The notes under the pieces: model-generated
Database searches by the model: none
The model's input: the letters and a program-made list of their open reading frames with translations, nothing else
What the model was told of the DNA's origin: nothing
Shown here: positions 35,355 through 46,892 of the stretch, in pieces
How the letters are laid out: every line of letters starts with the position of its first letter
Numbering within the stretch: position 1 is the first letter of the stretch
Made by a program: the position numbers and the translations under genes
Origin: Carettochelys insculpta
Taxonomy: Eukaryota; Chordata; Testudines; Carettochelyidae
Assembly: GCF_033958435.1 (NCBI RefSeq)
Contig: NC_134137.1
Coordinates: 229,689,501-229,753,500 of the forward strand
Reading direction: 5' to 3'
Length of the DNA stretch: 64,000 nucleotides

Positions 35355-36740
35355 CACAGAATTTTCATTTTGCTTGTTACTTTAGCCCAGCAGCTGTGGC
35401 TCTTTCCAAACCTTTTTGATGCCTCTGGTCATGCTCTTCCAATGTCTTTCCTTGCATCAAAAAGTAAGAGGGGGCACCATTATCATCCACTGCACAATCT
35501 TAAATGTGGTGCATTGTCTTGTGTCTGATGCTGAACAAAACCTCAACTGCACTGTGTGGAAACAGTGGCTCCTAAGCAGGTGTTGAATGTGCACATATAT
35601 GCGTTCTGTTTTTCTAAGGACATCTGCCAGAATCCTGCTGATGCAACCAGCATAGACAAATATATGGCTTCAGCTAACTTCCCTAAAATTCCTCTCCATG
35701 GTGGCAGTGGGAAATATTCATTTTTTAACATATTTAATTCTTGGAGGTAGGGTGCCTATATGTAAGCAAAGAATACCTTCTTTTGTTTTCTACCGTGATC
35801 AATGAGTGTACCCTCTCTGTTGGTTTGTCTACTCACACAGCGATTTCCAGGGTAAGCAGCCCATCCAGCTCCACCACTGGCCTCTGCCTTAGGGTGAGAG
35901 GAACTCCTCTAGGAATGGAGCAGCTCTCTCAGCTTAATTCTGTACACTGCTGAGAGCTTCCCTGGTCCCTGGAAGATGCCCTCACACTCTTTTGGTGCCA
36001 CAACCCGGCCTTGAAGAAACCTCAAATCCATCTTACCTGGCCTCTTAAGGACATACCCCACATAGGCAATTCTTGGGTGACACAGTCAATAGAGTACCTT
36101 CTGACTGGCCTCTGCCCGAGCCTCCTAGTAGCGGTGTTTGGTCTGGGGATGTCAGCAGTGGCTTGTCTATGATATCCATCTGCCAAACCACTTCTTGCAG
36201 TGTATGAAGGCTGCAAACAGACAAAAACCCACAGCAAGTCTCAGAACTTGGGCTTCTGTGGCTTTCTCTGTGAGGCTACAAGTAGAACTACACTGTTCTC
36301 ACACGGGCTGGAGCCCGGGCTCTGAACCCTAGTGAGGGGAGAGCCTCTCAGAGTTTGGGCTATAGCCTGACAGGAAGATCCACTCTTCCATTTTTAGCCA
36401 TGTAGAATAAGCCTGAGTCAGCTGACATGGATTCAGAGACACACTGCTGTGGGGTTTTTGATATTTTTTTGCAGGGTAGCTGTACCTCTCCAGAGCACTG
36501 ACAGCAAGATTAGTTACATCAGCCCTGAAGCTGCTTTTATTTATATGAGTGACTGAACTGGCTGTCAGACAGCCCCAGACTTGGGGCAACATAAAAGCAG
36601 CTTAAAGCAATATTTGCATGACTCCCTCTCTGAGCTGAGCCAAGCATAGCTCAGTTGCAGCTCTAGGCCTGAATCTTGGAGTTTAGCAAGGCATTTGAAG
36701 GTGTTTCATAAAACTGTCATTTCAAAGTGAATTAAAATTG
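35355..36740. other. Non-coding DNA, unclassified
   Basis: Moderately GC-rich sequence with short open frames on both strands and no recognised domain or repeat. Confidence 0.45.
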
Positions 36741-36744
36741 TCTT

Positions 36745-37500
36745 GTACAGAAACTATCACCTGGACTGGATACTGGCTGAAGGTGTATTAATAATAAGGA
36801 CCAATGTGTCAAGTAGGCAAAAACTGGGTGGTGTGGTACTGCATGTGTTGAGGATGAAATTATTTGTCATTTTCATTAATGATTTGGAGAAAAATGTAAA
36901 CAGCAACTTAATGATGTCTTCAGATGATTCTCAAATGGGAAGGTCATAGTCCATAATAACACTGTAAATACAGCAAAGTGAGAAAATAATACAAAGAGAG
37001 TGAGAGAGATCAAAAACATGGATATAATGTGACAAAATGAAATTCTAGTTTGAAAAATATGTAAACTAATACATATGGGGAAAATTATCTGAAACCCATT
37101 ATTCATTGGGAGAAACATGGTAATAGTGCTGGAAGAGACCTAAGTTTGATAGCGGACAGCAAATTAGACATGAGTTTGCAATGTGTCAGCAACAAAGGCC
37201 TTTGCAGTTTTAGGCTGCACAAACAAAGGCACCACATCACAGAGCAAGGAGATAATAAACCCTCTCTGCACATGCTTGGTTGTGACCACACCTGAAGGAC
37301 TAAGGGACTTTGAAGTCACTGGAGCTATGCCAATTAATGCCAGCTGAAAACCTAGCCCATTGTGTGCAGCTCTGGTCATCTTGTTATCAGAAAGGTATTG
37401 ACAAGTTGGAAGTGTTCTGAGAAGAGGCCCATACATTATCAGAGAACTAAAAAGACTGACAAAAATGATTAAATGAACTAAATATTAGAAATGGTTGAAT
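36745..37500 (+). mobile_element. CR1 LINE ORF2 remnant (RT palm to C-terminus)
   Basis: A frame near 36850-36945 contains FVIFINDLEKNVNSNLMMSS followed by DDSQMG, the CR1 RT palm with the FADD motif altered to SSDD. Downstream blocks ('agtttgatagcggacagcaa', 'caatgtgtcagcaacaaagg', 'ttgtgtgcagctctggtcat') follow the order of the C-terminal part of CR1 ORF2. Multiple frame changes. Confidence 0.65.
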
Positions 37501-38930
37501 ACTGCAAAAAAGTGTTAGCAAATGTGCAGTTAAATTCCAAACAGCTGGTTAGTTTGACTCTGACAAGGCCCCTTATTACTGGATATTTGTGAACATTCAG
37601 ATGTTCATAAGAAGTCTGGGGAATGGCTGTTCTTTATATCACTGGAGATATTAGTTCATAGAGGAGCACTTGAGCATGAACAAGCATATTCACTACCGAA
37701 GCCTTTTTCAACTTGTTCTCCTAAAACTAGTCTATATTTAAACACCTAAATAAGTGAGCTATTTTTCAGAGGTTGCTGACCATTCATAACTATTATGGAC
37801 ATCGGTAGGAGTGGCTATATGTTCAATACCACTGAAAATGACCTGTCATATATGTTTTTAAATATGGATTTAGGTGCCTCATCATAAGCATCCACATTTG
37901 AATATTTTAGCATAGTCCACCTAAAGGCATTGTAAAAATCTCAGCATTTTCCATTCTGTTTTCTTCTATTTGAACATTGGCACTGTGTTAAATCTCTTTA
38001 CTGCAATATCATTTGAAAGAAATTCCAGAAACTGAAAGTTCTGTACCATTTATTGTAAAAACCATCAAGGGCTGATCCAAAATCCATTGAAGTTGATGTG
38101 GAATCTTTCCATTGATTGCAATGGGTTTTGGATCAGTCCCCAAATGCCTGCAACTCTTTCATCAACTCCAATTAAATTCAGTTATCTGAAATTGCACACT
38201 AGACAAATGGATCCTCCTACCATCTTTCATTGTTTGCAGGCCAGCTCTCTCTAACACATGCTGTGAGGCTTACAACATTTATTGGAATATTTAATTGTTA
38301 TAGGCATCTTCTGTCCAATCTGGACCCCAGCTGTTGAGCTCTGACAGATCATTGTTAAAGCAGAATGCAAAAAGGAACAACTGAGAATCCTGAGGAGTCA
38401 GTTAATCTAAAGCACCCAACATATGACTGTAGATGTCAGTTAGTTGTTCAGACCTTAGAAATATTGGTCCCTCAGCAGTACTCAGGAAACTACAAAAACC
38501 CATATAAATCATTGTACCCATTGTACAATGGATTGCAACATCGTTGTCCCTCTACTAACACAAACTGATAGTCTGACCACATAACTATCAAAGTCCCAAA
38601 TTACTTATGCCATATATAAAGATGAGGTTTAGCATATGACCAATCCAATAGAAGACTATGAGTCCCAGACAGTCCTTCACATCCGCAAAGATGCCATTAA
38701 TGTGTAAGGGCTTCTAAATAAACTCAAAATGCTCAGTTGTGAAATCTCCATTGAACCTGGTGAGCTAAACACCAGGAAACTGGTGAATTTTTATCTCGTT
38801 GCAGTGGCACAAGTCATGGCCAGATGCTCAGGTAGATCCATCTGCATGTTTGGCCATCTTGTGTACTTCAATTAGGATAAAAAATATTGCAACTACACAA
38901 GTGTCACCACTTCTACATTCTCTCTTAGAT
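37501..38930. other. Non-coding DNA, nothing recognised
   Basis: AT-rich sequence. Near 38080-38145 a short inverted pair ('ggctgatccaaaatccattg' against 'caatgggttttggatcagt') makes a hairpin of a kind often left by small MITEs. Confidence 0.4.
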
Positions 38931-38934
38931 TGAT

Positions 38935-39775
38935 AAACCACTCAGATGTCCAAATGGAATCAACATAATGCAACCAGTACCCAGCAAGACATACCAGAAC
39001 CCATGGTCATGTCACGTCCACTTAGGAAGGAACAATCAGCTTCATACACACAAAATGGTAAGCAACTGTCTAGGAAGTACTGCAGAAAGGGATTTAGGTG
39101 TTATAGTGGACCACAAACTAAATATGAGTCAACAGTGTGATGCTGTTGCAAAAAAGAAAACATGAGTATGGGATGCATTAACACAAATGTTGAGAGCAAG
39201 ACATAGGAAGTCATTCTTCCTCTCTACACAATGCTCATTAGGCCTCAGTTGAAGTATTGTGTCCAGTTCTGGGCAACATATTTCGTGAAAGATGTGGAGA
39301 CATTGCAGAAGGTCCAGAGAAGAGCAACAAGAATGATTAAAGGTCTAGTGAACATGAGCTATGAGGGAAGACTGAAAGGACTGGGCTTGTTTAGTTTAGA
39401 AAAGAGAAGACTTAGAGGAGACATGATGGTGATTTTCAAGGACCTAAAGACGGTTACAAGGAGGAGGGAGAAAAATTGCGCTCCTTGGCCTCTGAGGATA
39501 GGACAAGGAGCAATGGGCTTAAACTGCAGCAAGGGACATTTAGGTTGAACATTAGGAAAAACTTCCTAACTGTCAGGGTGTTTAAACCCTGGAATAAATT
39601 ACCTACAGAGGTTGTGGAATCTCCATCACTGGAGATATTTAAGAGCAGGTTAGATAGCCATCTATCAGGGATGGTCTAGATGGTGGTTGGTCCTTCTGTG
39701 AGGGCAGGACACTGGACTCAATGACCTTTCAAGGTCCCTTCCAGTTCCAGTGTTCTATGAACATGAAATGTATTA
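38935..39775 (+). mobile_element. CR1 LINE ORF2 C-terminus and 3' end
   Basis: Reading frames on the plus strand give, in order, TAERDLGVIVDHKLNMSQQC (about 39080-39140), MLIRPQLKYCVQFWATYF (39231 on), KVQRRATRMIKGL, GLFSLEKRRLRGDMM, then after a frameshift [20 protein letters not shown] and FKPWNKLPTEVVESPSLEIF. That is the complete order of the CR1 ORF2 C-terminal region. Frameshifts lie near 39180 and 39500. The 3' end is at about 39765 ('ttctatgaa'). This is one of the better preserved LINE copies here. Confidence 0.88.
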
Positions 39776-40105
39776 GTATTATTCCTACAAGACTTAGTAT
39801 CACTCAACCAAAAACAAGCTATACAGGAGAAACCTGAATTATTCATTCCAACTTAGCTATGTGAGTATTTTCAGAAAGATACAGGGGATTTTGCAAAAGG
39901 AGCCTAAGATAAAGTGTCTTTTGACGTACCTTGAACTTTCCTTCTCCGTGGAGAATTGTCTTAATGGATAGCTTCATACTCTGTATTACGGCTCCTTTAC
40001 CACATCACTCACCTGTGCTATTACTTCCTCAGTTGGCACTCACCCTCTTTCCTGCACATAAATTAAGGCAAAAAAGTACCTCAGTACTCAAACACTGAAA
40101 TGTCT

Positions 40106-41255
40106 GAATAGTAACAGAGAGATAGCTGTGCTAGTCTATATACTATCAAAACAAAAAAGCAGTCCAGTAGCACTTTAAAGACTAACAAAATAATTTATGA
40201 GGTGATGAGCTTTCGTGGGACAGACCCACTTCTTCAGTTCATAGCCATACAACATAGATCTGAAGAACATAACATACAACATAACATAGAGTATAGAGAC
40301 TCTAGAAGAATTCCACAGAGACTTTAACAATCTGCACCCCACCATCAACTTATGCCTCGACTACTCCATGCGAGAGATACATTTTCTGGACACTACAGTA
40401 CAAATCAAGGATGGCCTGATCAGTACCACACTCTACCGGAAACCCACTGATCGCTATACTTACCTACACACTTCTAGCTTCCATCCTGCACGCACAACGA
40501 GATCCATTGTTTACAGTCAAGGTACAATCACATTTGCTCTGATCCTACTGACAGAGACCAAAAACTACAAGATCTTTACCAAATATTCATAAACCTGAAT
40601 TACCCACCAGGAGAAATAAAAAAACAAATCAACAGGGCCAGATGAATATCCACAGACCAGCTACTCAAAGACAGGCCCAAAAAGCCAAGAACAGAACACC
40701 ACTGGTCTTTTCCTACAGCCCCCAACTCAAACCACTGCAACGCATTATTAAAGACCTACAACCTATCCTTAATCAGGATGCCACACTCCAGAAGGCCCTA
40801 GGTGACAGGCCTATTCTCTCCTACAGACAACCTCCCAACCTCATGAGGATTCTCACCCACAGCCACAGTCTATATCCTGCAGGAACACCAGTCCTGGAAC
40901 TTTTTCTTGCAATAAGGCCCGTTGCCAACTTTGTCCACATATCTATTCTGGAGATACCATCACTGGACCTAACCAGGTTATTCACAGAATCACAGGCACA
41001 TTCTCATGTTCCTCAACTAACATCATATATGCCATCATTTGCCAATAATGCCCAGATGCTTTGTATATTGGACAGACTTCAAACTCTCTTAGACAAAGAA
41101 TTAGTGGACATAAAACAGACATAAAAACACTCCTGATTCACAAACCTGTCAGTCAGTATGGCTATGATCTGAAGAAGTGGGTCTGTCCCACAAAAGCTCA
41201 TTACCTAATACATTATTTTGTTAGTCTCTAAAGTGCTACTGCACTGCTTTTGTGT
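40106..41255 (+). mobile_element. Penelope-like element, second copy
   Basis: Flanked by a perfect 12-bp duplication ACTGAAATGTCT (40094-40105, 41256-41267). As in the 32-kb copy, the 5' side (40110-40236) is an inverted copy of the element's own 3' terminus (41158-41252). The body covers an RT C-terminal part and the linker/GIY-YIG region. It has a large deletion between the GIY-YIG start and the 3' tail (the frame stops near 41150). Confidence 0.87.
40300..41150 (+). pseudogene. PLE reverse transcriptase/GIY-YIG remnant
   Basis: The frame from 40368 reads REIHFLDTTVQIKDGLISTT and LYRKPTDRYTYLHTSSFHP, a stretch near the end of the PLE RT domain. A second frame from 40642 continues as FSYSPQLKPLQRIIKDLQPI and NQDATLQKALGDRPILSYRQ. 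After about 40880 the frame shifts again, and the nuclease start is visible only in another frame ('tgtatattggacagacttca', near 41062). It aligns with the younger copy at 32366-32820. It carries at least two frameshifts and the nuclease C-terminal half is gone. Confidence 0.8.
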
Positions 41256-41267
41256 ACTGAAATGTCT

Positions 41268-43241
41268 CAGATCCTCTCTCAAAGAGAGACAAAGAAATAG
41301 TGTTTGTCACTGATAAAACACATTCAAAAAACTCACACAGAAACTCAAGCTATGATAAATGGTGGAGAGAAGGAAATGAAATGAGGGGGAAGAGCTCATC
41401 TGATGAAACAAATATCAGCTCTCTGTACTCCAGAGATACAAATAGTATGAGTAATCTCCACCCTGCACTTCATATGCTATCAGGAGCCACTGGAGCCATC
41501 ATGGACCTTGTTTTTATCCTTTTGCCTCCATTCCAAGCACTCATAGGCAAGTGTTGCAATAAAAATGTTATTGCATTATGCTTTTTTCTTGACTTAATAC
41601 ACACTCCTTGAAGCAAGACAGCCACATTGAAATAAATAATATTTTGCATCCTCCTTGGGAATTTAATATCCCTTTGGAACCAAGGTTTATGAAGTTACCT
41701 CCTCTCCCCAAAGATAATAGGGCCTGTGAAATCATTTGTGGCAACCATGATTCATGGGAAGTCTGGAACGTCTTCCCCAGGTGAGAGCTTGAAAGTATGG
41801 ATCAGACCACATCATGTGTCATCTTTTTTAAACAGGGTAAAGCTGAAGAGAAAAATGAGGGCATCAGTGGAATGCACTTAAGAGAAATAGATACACGCAC
41901 CAAAGAAAAATGCTTTGATATTTAAAATATTTATGACTTTAAAAGGCATGAAAAATGATACTAGCCCATTAACTAATAGACATTCCGCCTTTGTGATGCG
42001 GCCTCCATCCCTAACTAAAAACACATCTCTGTTCTGCCTTTGAAGCCAGATGAAAACATGATTAAATTTGAGAGTTAGGTAGGGGAGAGCGTTTGTTCCA
42101 TCACTTACTGTATCTCTTTAGTGCACGTGATGGTGCCTGAAAATCTGGTTGTATGTTTTATTTGTTTCACTTGCTCTTTTTTGAGCTCAGGTGCTGAACC
42201 CATGATCTTCTGCTGTGTTACCCTTCTCCATGCTATAATTGCAAGCATGTCCTCTGCCCTCAGGGCCAGTTTCTGTAGCATGCTGACAGATTAAAAATTA
42301 TATATTGCCCAGTCCCCCAGTTGTATGAAAAAGGGAAAAATATTGGCTCCAGACCTTGTGATGTATGGATCTCTGTAAATGTGTGGAGAGCGAATTGCTT
42401 ACAACTTTTGCATTTCAGTGCCTCAATATCCTAATTCTACCTATGTGTTTGTGTCATACACCTACCTACAGCAGGAAACTGAAAAGACTGAGGCTAACTC
42501 TTCACTGAGACCTCAGGGTCCATGGCAAAATCTCACTGCCATTTGGAATTAAGTAAAAGCCATCAAATATATACATTTTTAAACAGGATAACAATACATT
42601 CCCTACTTCCCCTGAGCCTGCACAGATCAGTCAGCATAGACAGGATCCATTTTTCCTTTTCCTCTCTGTTCTAGTCAGCATCACCTTCATGAAGAGTTGC
42701 GCCTAAACTAAATTTAGGATCAGGCACATCCACATCCAGGTTCTTCAATGCCTAAGCCCATCGTCCAGGTGCTCTATTCAGTCAAACACAAACTCCACAA
42801 GGACAGGTTCAAGATTCCAGATTAGGAGACGAAGCCCCGACTCTTCAGTCACGCCTTTCCCTGAAGCTGTTCTCCCTGCGTTGAGCATGGGCCTGGCCTT
42901 CTCCACACCTTCCTTCTCCTCCAGGGGCTTTTGGCCACAATTGCAAATCTGGGCAACTTAGAGCTCATGATTTCAGGGAGATGATAGATACCATGGCCCA
43001 GAAAGAAGGAAGTTCCACTCCCACAGGCAGTTCAAGTGTCCCTGAGACTACAGGCAATATTAAACCTTTGTGAGACTGCAATAGTTTTTTTCTTTTTTTC
43101 CTTCATGTTTCTTAAAGGAACTTGCATTTATTTGGAACTCAGAGCTGGTGTTTAGGGATTTTTTTCAACATGACTGAGCTGTAGGGCTATTTTAATCTAT
43201 TCTGTTCTAATAGAAACTGTTACTTGTAGCATATGAGAGCC
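41268..43241. other. Apparently single-copy non-coding DNA
   Basis: Nearly 2 kb without a recognised repeat or exon, more uniform in composition than the flanks. The part 41900-42480 has word content typical of unique sequence. Confidence 0.45.
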
Positions 43242-43359
43242 TGTGATGGAGTGGGGTGAGCCCTGATGCCCTCTAGAGGAGACCAGAGGCCTTGCCACAC
43301 CTAGCAGGGAGCAGACAAGAGGTCCTCCAGGGAGAATAGAGCAGCTATCTCAGCAACAA

Positions 43360-43390
43360 CCAATCAGGGCCTGGCAGGCCAATATAAAAG
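43360..43390 (+). promoter_or_regulatory. LTR promoter elements (CCAAT and TATA boxes)
   Basis: CCAAT at 43360-43364 and TATAAAAG at 43383-43390 within the LTR. The Harbinger insertion begins 61 bp after the TATA box, so any transcript from this promoter would enter the inserted element in the transposase direction. Confidence 0.6.
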
Positions 43391-43801
43391 AAGCTGCTAG
43401 GCTAGGATCAGGTAGTTCCATTCAGGAGTTTGACTGAAGCAGATTCCTATAGCTGTGTCTACATGTGAGTGCCCTTTTGAAAGGGTGAAAATTGAAGTCT
43501 GGCAGTTGAAATAGCCGCTGTTGAAAAGGAGCACTCGCCGCCATTATCGGATCGGCATTTTGAGCTGCTCCTTTGAAGCGTTGCTGCAGGTCTTTCTAAA
43601 GAGAGCGTCCACATGACTCCAAGCCCTCTTTTGAAAGAAGGGAGGCAGGAAATGCCGTGGACAGGGTTCCATGGCCGACAAGCCCTTCCAGGGCCGCAGC
43701 CAACTGCCCCCTTTAAAGGGCCCCTCCCTCTACCCTCTCCTCTGCACGAGCCGAGTGCTGCACAGCCTTTCCCAGCCTGGCAGAGCCCACCTGTGCCCAC
43801 G

Positions 43802-45102
43802 ATGGAGACCCAGCGACAGCTCCTGCAGGAGGACACCCTCATTACGGACGTCCTGCTGGCAGTGCTGTGCACCATTGCCACAGCTGCACCTGATCTCATC
43901 AGGTATCTGGGTGGGCGCCATGGGGCTCCCCCACCCGGGGCACTGCTGGGCTCCCCCCCGGGTGCACCGATGCCTCTGGACCCACCCCAGCAGCACCAAC
44001 TCATGGGAGCTTTTGGTGCTAGGGGAGTGGGGTGAGGAAAGGTGTCTGCGGAACTTCTGCATGTCGAGGCAGACCATCAGCGAGATCTGCCACTGGCTCG
44101 CCCCCACACTTCGGCACCAGGATACCTGCATGCAGCCAGTCGTCACGCTGGAGAAACAGGTCGCAATCGCCATCTAGAAGCTGGCCACCCTGGACTCCTA
44201 CCGCTCTGTGGGACAGCAGTTCGGGGTGGGCAAGGCCACCATCAGGGCTGTACTGATAGATGTAAGCTGGGGCCAGGTGGGTGGGGGGACAGGGGCAAGG
44301 GGAGCCTACTGCTGGACGGGGCAGGGGCTGGATCGGGTGGGGGCTGGATGGGAGGGGGGCAGAATGGGCCCAAGGTGGAGAGAGATGGCGCCACACCTGA
44401 ACTAGAGCATGTGTCCCCTCCCCTTCCCCACAGGTTGTCAGAGCCGTCAGTGCAATGCTGCTCCATAGGGTTGTCCACCTGGGGGATCTGGAAAACACTG
44501 TTGCCGGCTTCCAGGACCTGGGCTTTCTGAACTGCATCAGTGCTTTGGATGGCACACACATCCCCATCCGCACCCTGCCACACAGTGCAGGCCAGTACAT
44601 CAACAGGAAGGGCTACCATTTGGTGGTGCTCCAAGCCCTGGTGGATGTGAGGGACCTATTCACTGACATCTGTGAGCTGGGCCAGCTGCATCCACGATGC
44701 CTGGATCTTCTAGAACTCTGACTTCTGCCAGTGCATGGAGGCCGGAGCCTTCATCCCCCAGCAGGAGATCCCAGTGGTGGACGACGTCACCATGCCACGC
44801 TGCATGGTGGCAGATGTGGTGTACCCCCTGCAGCCGTGGCTCGTGAGGCTGTACGTGGGACACCTCGACCCCACCCAGGAGGCATTCAATTGCCGCCTCA
44901 ACCACACCTGCAACGTTGTGGAGTGGGCTTTCAGGTGCCTAAAGGGGTAGTGGAAGTGCCTCCACACACAGCTGCAGGTCGGGGTCCTCAACATACCCCA
45001 GGTGGTGGGCGCCTGTTGCATCCTCCACAATGTTGTGGAGCGAAAGGGGGATGCCTATGTCCCTGGGGAGGGGGGCCCTCTGGCTAGTGCCGGCTATGAG
45101 TA
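43802..45102 (+). pseudogene. HARBI1-type DDE transposase of Harbinger (few lesions, one intron)
   Basis: The start METQRQLLQEDTLITDVLLA (43802) is followed by SRQTISEICHWLAPTLRHQD and YRSVGQQFGVGKATIRAVLI, then an intron, then the nuclease core. The core holds GFLNCISALDGTHIPIR with the first catalytic Asp, a HDAWIF-type second site near 44695-44710, and FNCRLNHTCNVVEWAFRCLK with the acidic residue of the third site. Breaks: an extra G near 44028, TAG at 44175, a one-base insertion near 44692, TAG at 44711 and TAG at 44949. The frame ends at TAG 45101-45103, though homologous-looking sequence goes on to about 45190. Length and domain order fit HARBI1 relatives. Confidence 0.85.
44262..44433 (+). 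other. Predicted intron of the transposase gene
   Basis: Donor GTAAGC at 44262 and acceptor CCCCTTCCCCACAG ending at 44433. Removing these 172 bp joins an Asp codon (44259-44261) to GTT GTC AGA and keeps the frame across a region conserved in HARBI1-type proteins. The intervening sequence is G-rich and has no homology to the family. Confidence 0.75.
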
Positions 45103-45283
45103 GCCGGGCACCGCTCCCATCAGCCAGGCCCACCGGGACAGCTACTGCATCCAGGAGGCCCTCAGGCAGGCCTTTGCCAACGGGCATCTGTCACCCACTA
45201 TCCCTGCCACCCCCCCCCCAGCACCGCACCCGCACTTCCACCCCCCACCACCCCCCTGAGGAGCACAGCATGGCGTGGTGAAC

Positions 45284-45294
45284 AATAAAATAAA
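45284..45294 (+). terminator. Polyadenylation signals of the transposase gene
   Basis: Two overlapping AATAAA hexamers (45284-45289 and 45289-45294) about 180 bp after the last transposase stop and before the end of the convergent Myb gene. Confidence 0.6.
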
Positions 45295-45502
45295 CATTGA
45301 TCTACACTATTCTCATTAACTATGTATGGGGGGTGGGAACCTAACTTGGAGGGGGAGGCGGGCACTCAATCCAGGGCAGGGGTGGTGGGCCATGAGCCCC
45401 TTGAGCCCCGGCTTCCCCCAGGCGCAGGGTCCCCAGTGGGGAGGAGAGGGAACACATAGCACCAGCAGATAATGCTGGTGAGTGAGCCTGGAGGGGGTGG
45501 GC

Positions 45503-46892
45503 TTAGTGGGGGTGGGGGGGCAGGCTTGGCAGGGGCAGGCTCAGCGGGGGGGAGCTGCCAGGGGCCAGGAGGTGGGCAACGGTGGCTGTACGGTCCCAGA
45601 GGATGTGGCCAATGTCCTCCAGGGTGGTCAGCAGCCTCTCCCAGGCTGCCCTCCTCCACTCCATGTTGGCCTGGGCGAGCCTCAGGTGGTGTTCGACCAC
45701 CTCGGCCTGGCACTGGCTGGCTGGGTCCTTCTCAGCCCGGTAGGGGGCCCTCTGGCCATGGCCCTGATGGCGCACTGCCTGGGGTGGTGTCCAGGTGCCT
45801 CCGAGGGCTGCAGGGGTGGCTTTCGGGGACAAGGGACAGCGCAGGGCTCTCCTGGCCCACGGATGGTGCGGCTGTTTGGAGAGGAGGACAGCATGTCAGG
45901 AATGTGCCCCAAACGGAGGGGACCTGCCTGTGGCCCACCCCATGAAGCACCCGCCCCCTGGACACTCACCCCCCCCCGGGGCACCGACCCTCCCCCCCGC
46001 ATGAGCTGGGCCTCCTGGCCTAGGGGTGCATCCAGGGGTCTCTCATGCAGGTGGCCCTTCCCAGCCTGCGGTGTGCAGGCCCCAGGCGCTGTCCAGCACT
46101 GACCGGCCACTGCCCCTGTGTGGCTTGCGGCGCTGTCCACTGAAGGCGGGTGCTGGACATTGCTCGTGGGCCACCGCGGGGTGCTGCATCCCATGTGCGA
46201 GGTGGCCTGTGTGTGGCCCAGGACCATCAGTCCTGTGTGCGGGCGACTAGCCATTGCGTCGCCCCCACCCTGTGGAGCAGGTGTGCGCCCCTCCCTGTAC
46301 GTATCTGAGGGTCCCTCAGCGACATCCGGGGATGTCTGGCTCCCAGTCGCCCGGCTGCAGGAGCGGGAGAGGATGACAATGGTGAGGTCCCTCTCCTCAC
46401 TCAACCACTCCGTGGTCCCCTCGCCCTGATGGGTGCCCGGTCCAGGCTGCTCCTTCTTCTCCTCTTCCAGCTGCAGCTCCTTGGCAGATGTGTCCAGGAA
46501 TGCTGGGGGTGGGGAGCTCTCCTGGGGCCCCAGGGTGCCCCGGAGCTCCTGGAAAAAGGAGCATGTGGCTGGAGCTGCCCTGGAGCAGCTGGCCTGGTCG
46601 CTGGCCCAGGCATAGGCCTGCTGCAGCTCCTTTACCTTGGAGAATACCTGCTCTGCGGTACATTCCGGGTGGCCCCTGGTGGGGTGGCCCTGCGCCAGGC
46701 GGGTGAAGGCAGCAGCATTGCAACGCTTCACCCCCATCTCGTGCAGGAGCTCCTCGTCCTTCCACAGGCCGAGGAGGTCCCGCAGCTCCCACTCCATCCA
46801 GGAGGGGCCCTTTTTTTTTTTCTCCCCCGGGAGCCCTGTGGGGGCTCGGCGGGGGGGCTGTGGGGCTCGCAGGTGGGCTGGCTGCTGGCCAT
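45503..46892 (-). pseudogene. Harbinger Myb/SANT-like DNA-binding protein (two frameshifts)
   Basis: The preferred start is the ATG at 46890-46892 (MASSQPTCEPHSPPAEPPQG), a proline-rich leader ending in a basic run. The frame then shifts inside a run of eleven T (46812-46822) into the long frame that spans 45682-46923. There the trihelix Myb/SANT-like domain is visible: WMEWELRDLLGLWKDEELLH, KRCNAAAFTRLAQGHPTRGH, SKVKELQQAYAWASDQASCS and CSFFQELRGTLGP. A low-complexity middle follows. Near 45740 another shift leads to a predicted coiled coil (VEHHLRLAQANMEWRRAAWE, 45690 down). In PIF/Harbinger elements this partner helps the transposase reach the nucleus and bind the ends. If the T11 length is wrong, one break disappears. 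Confidence 0.8.
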
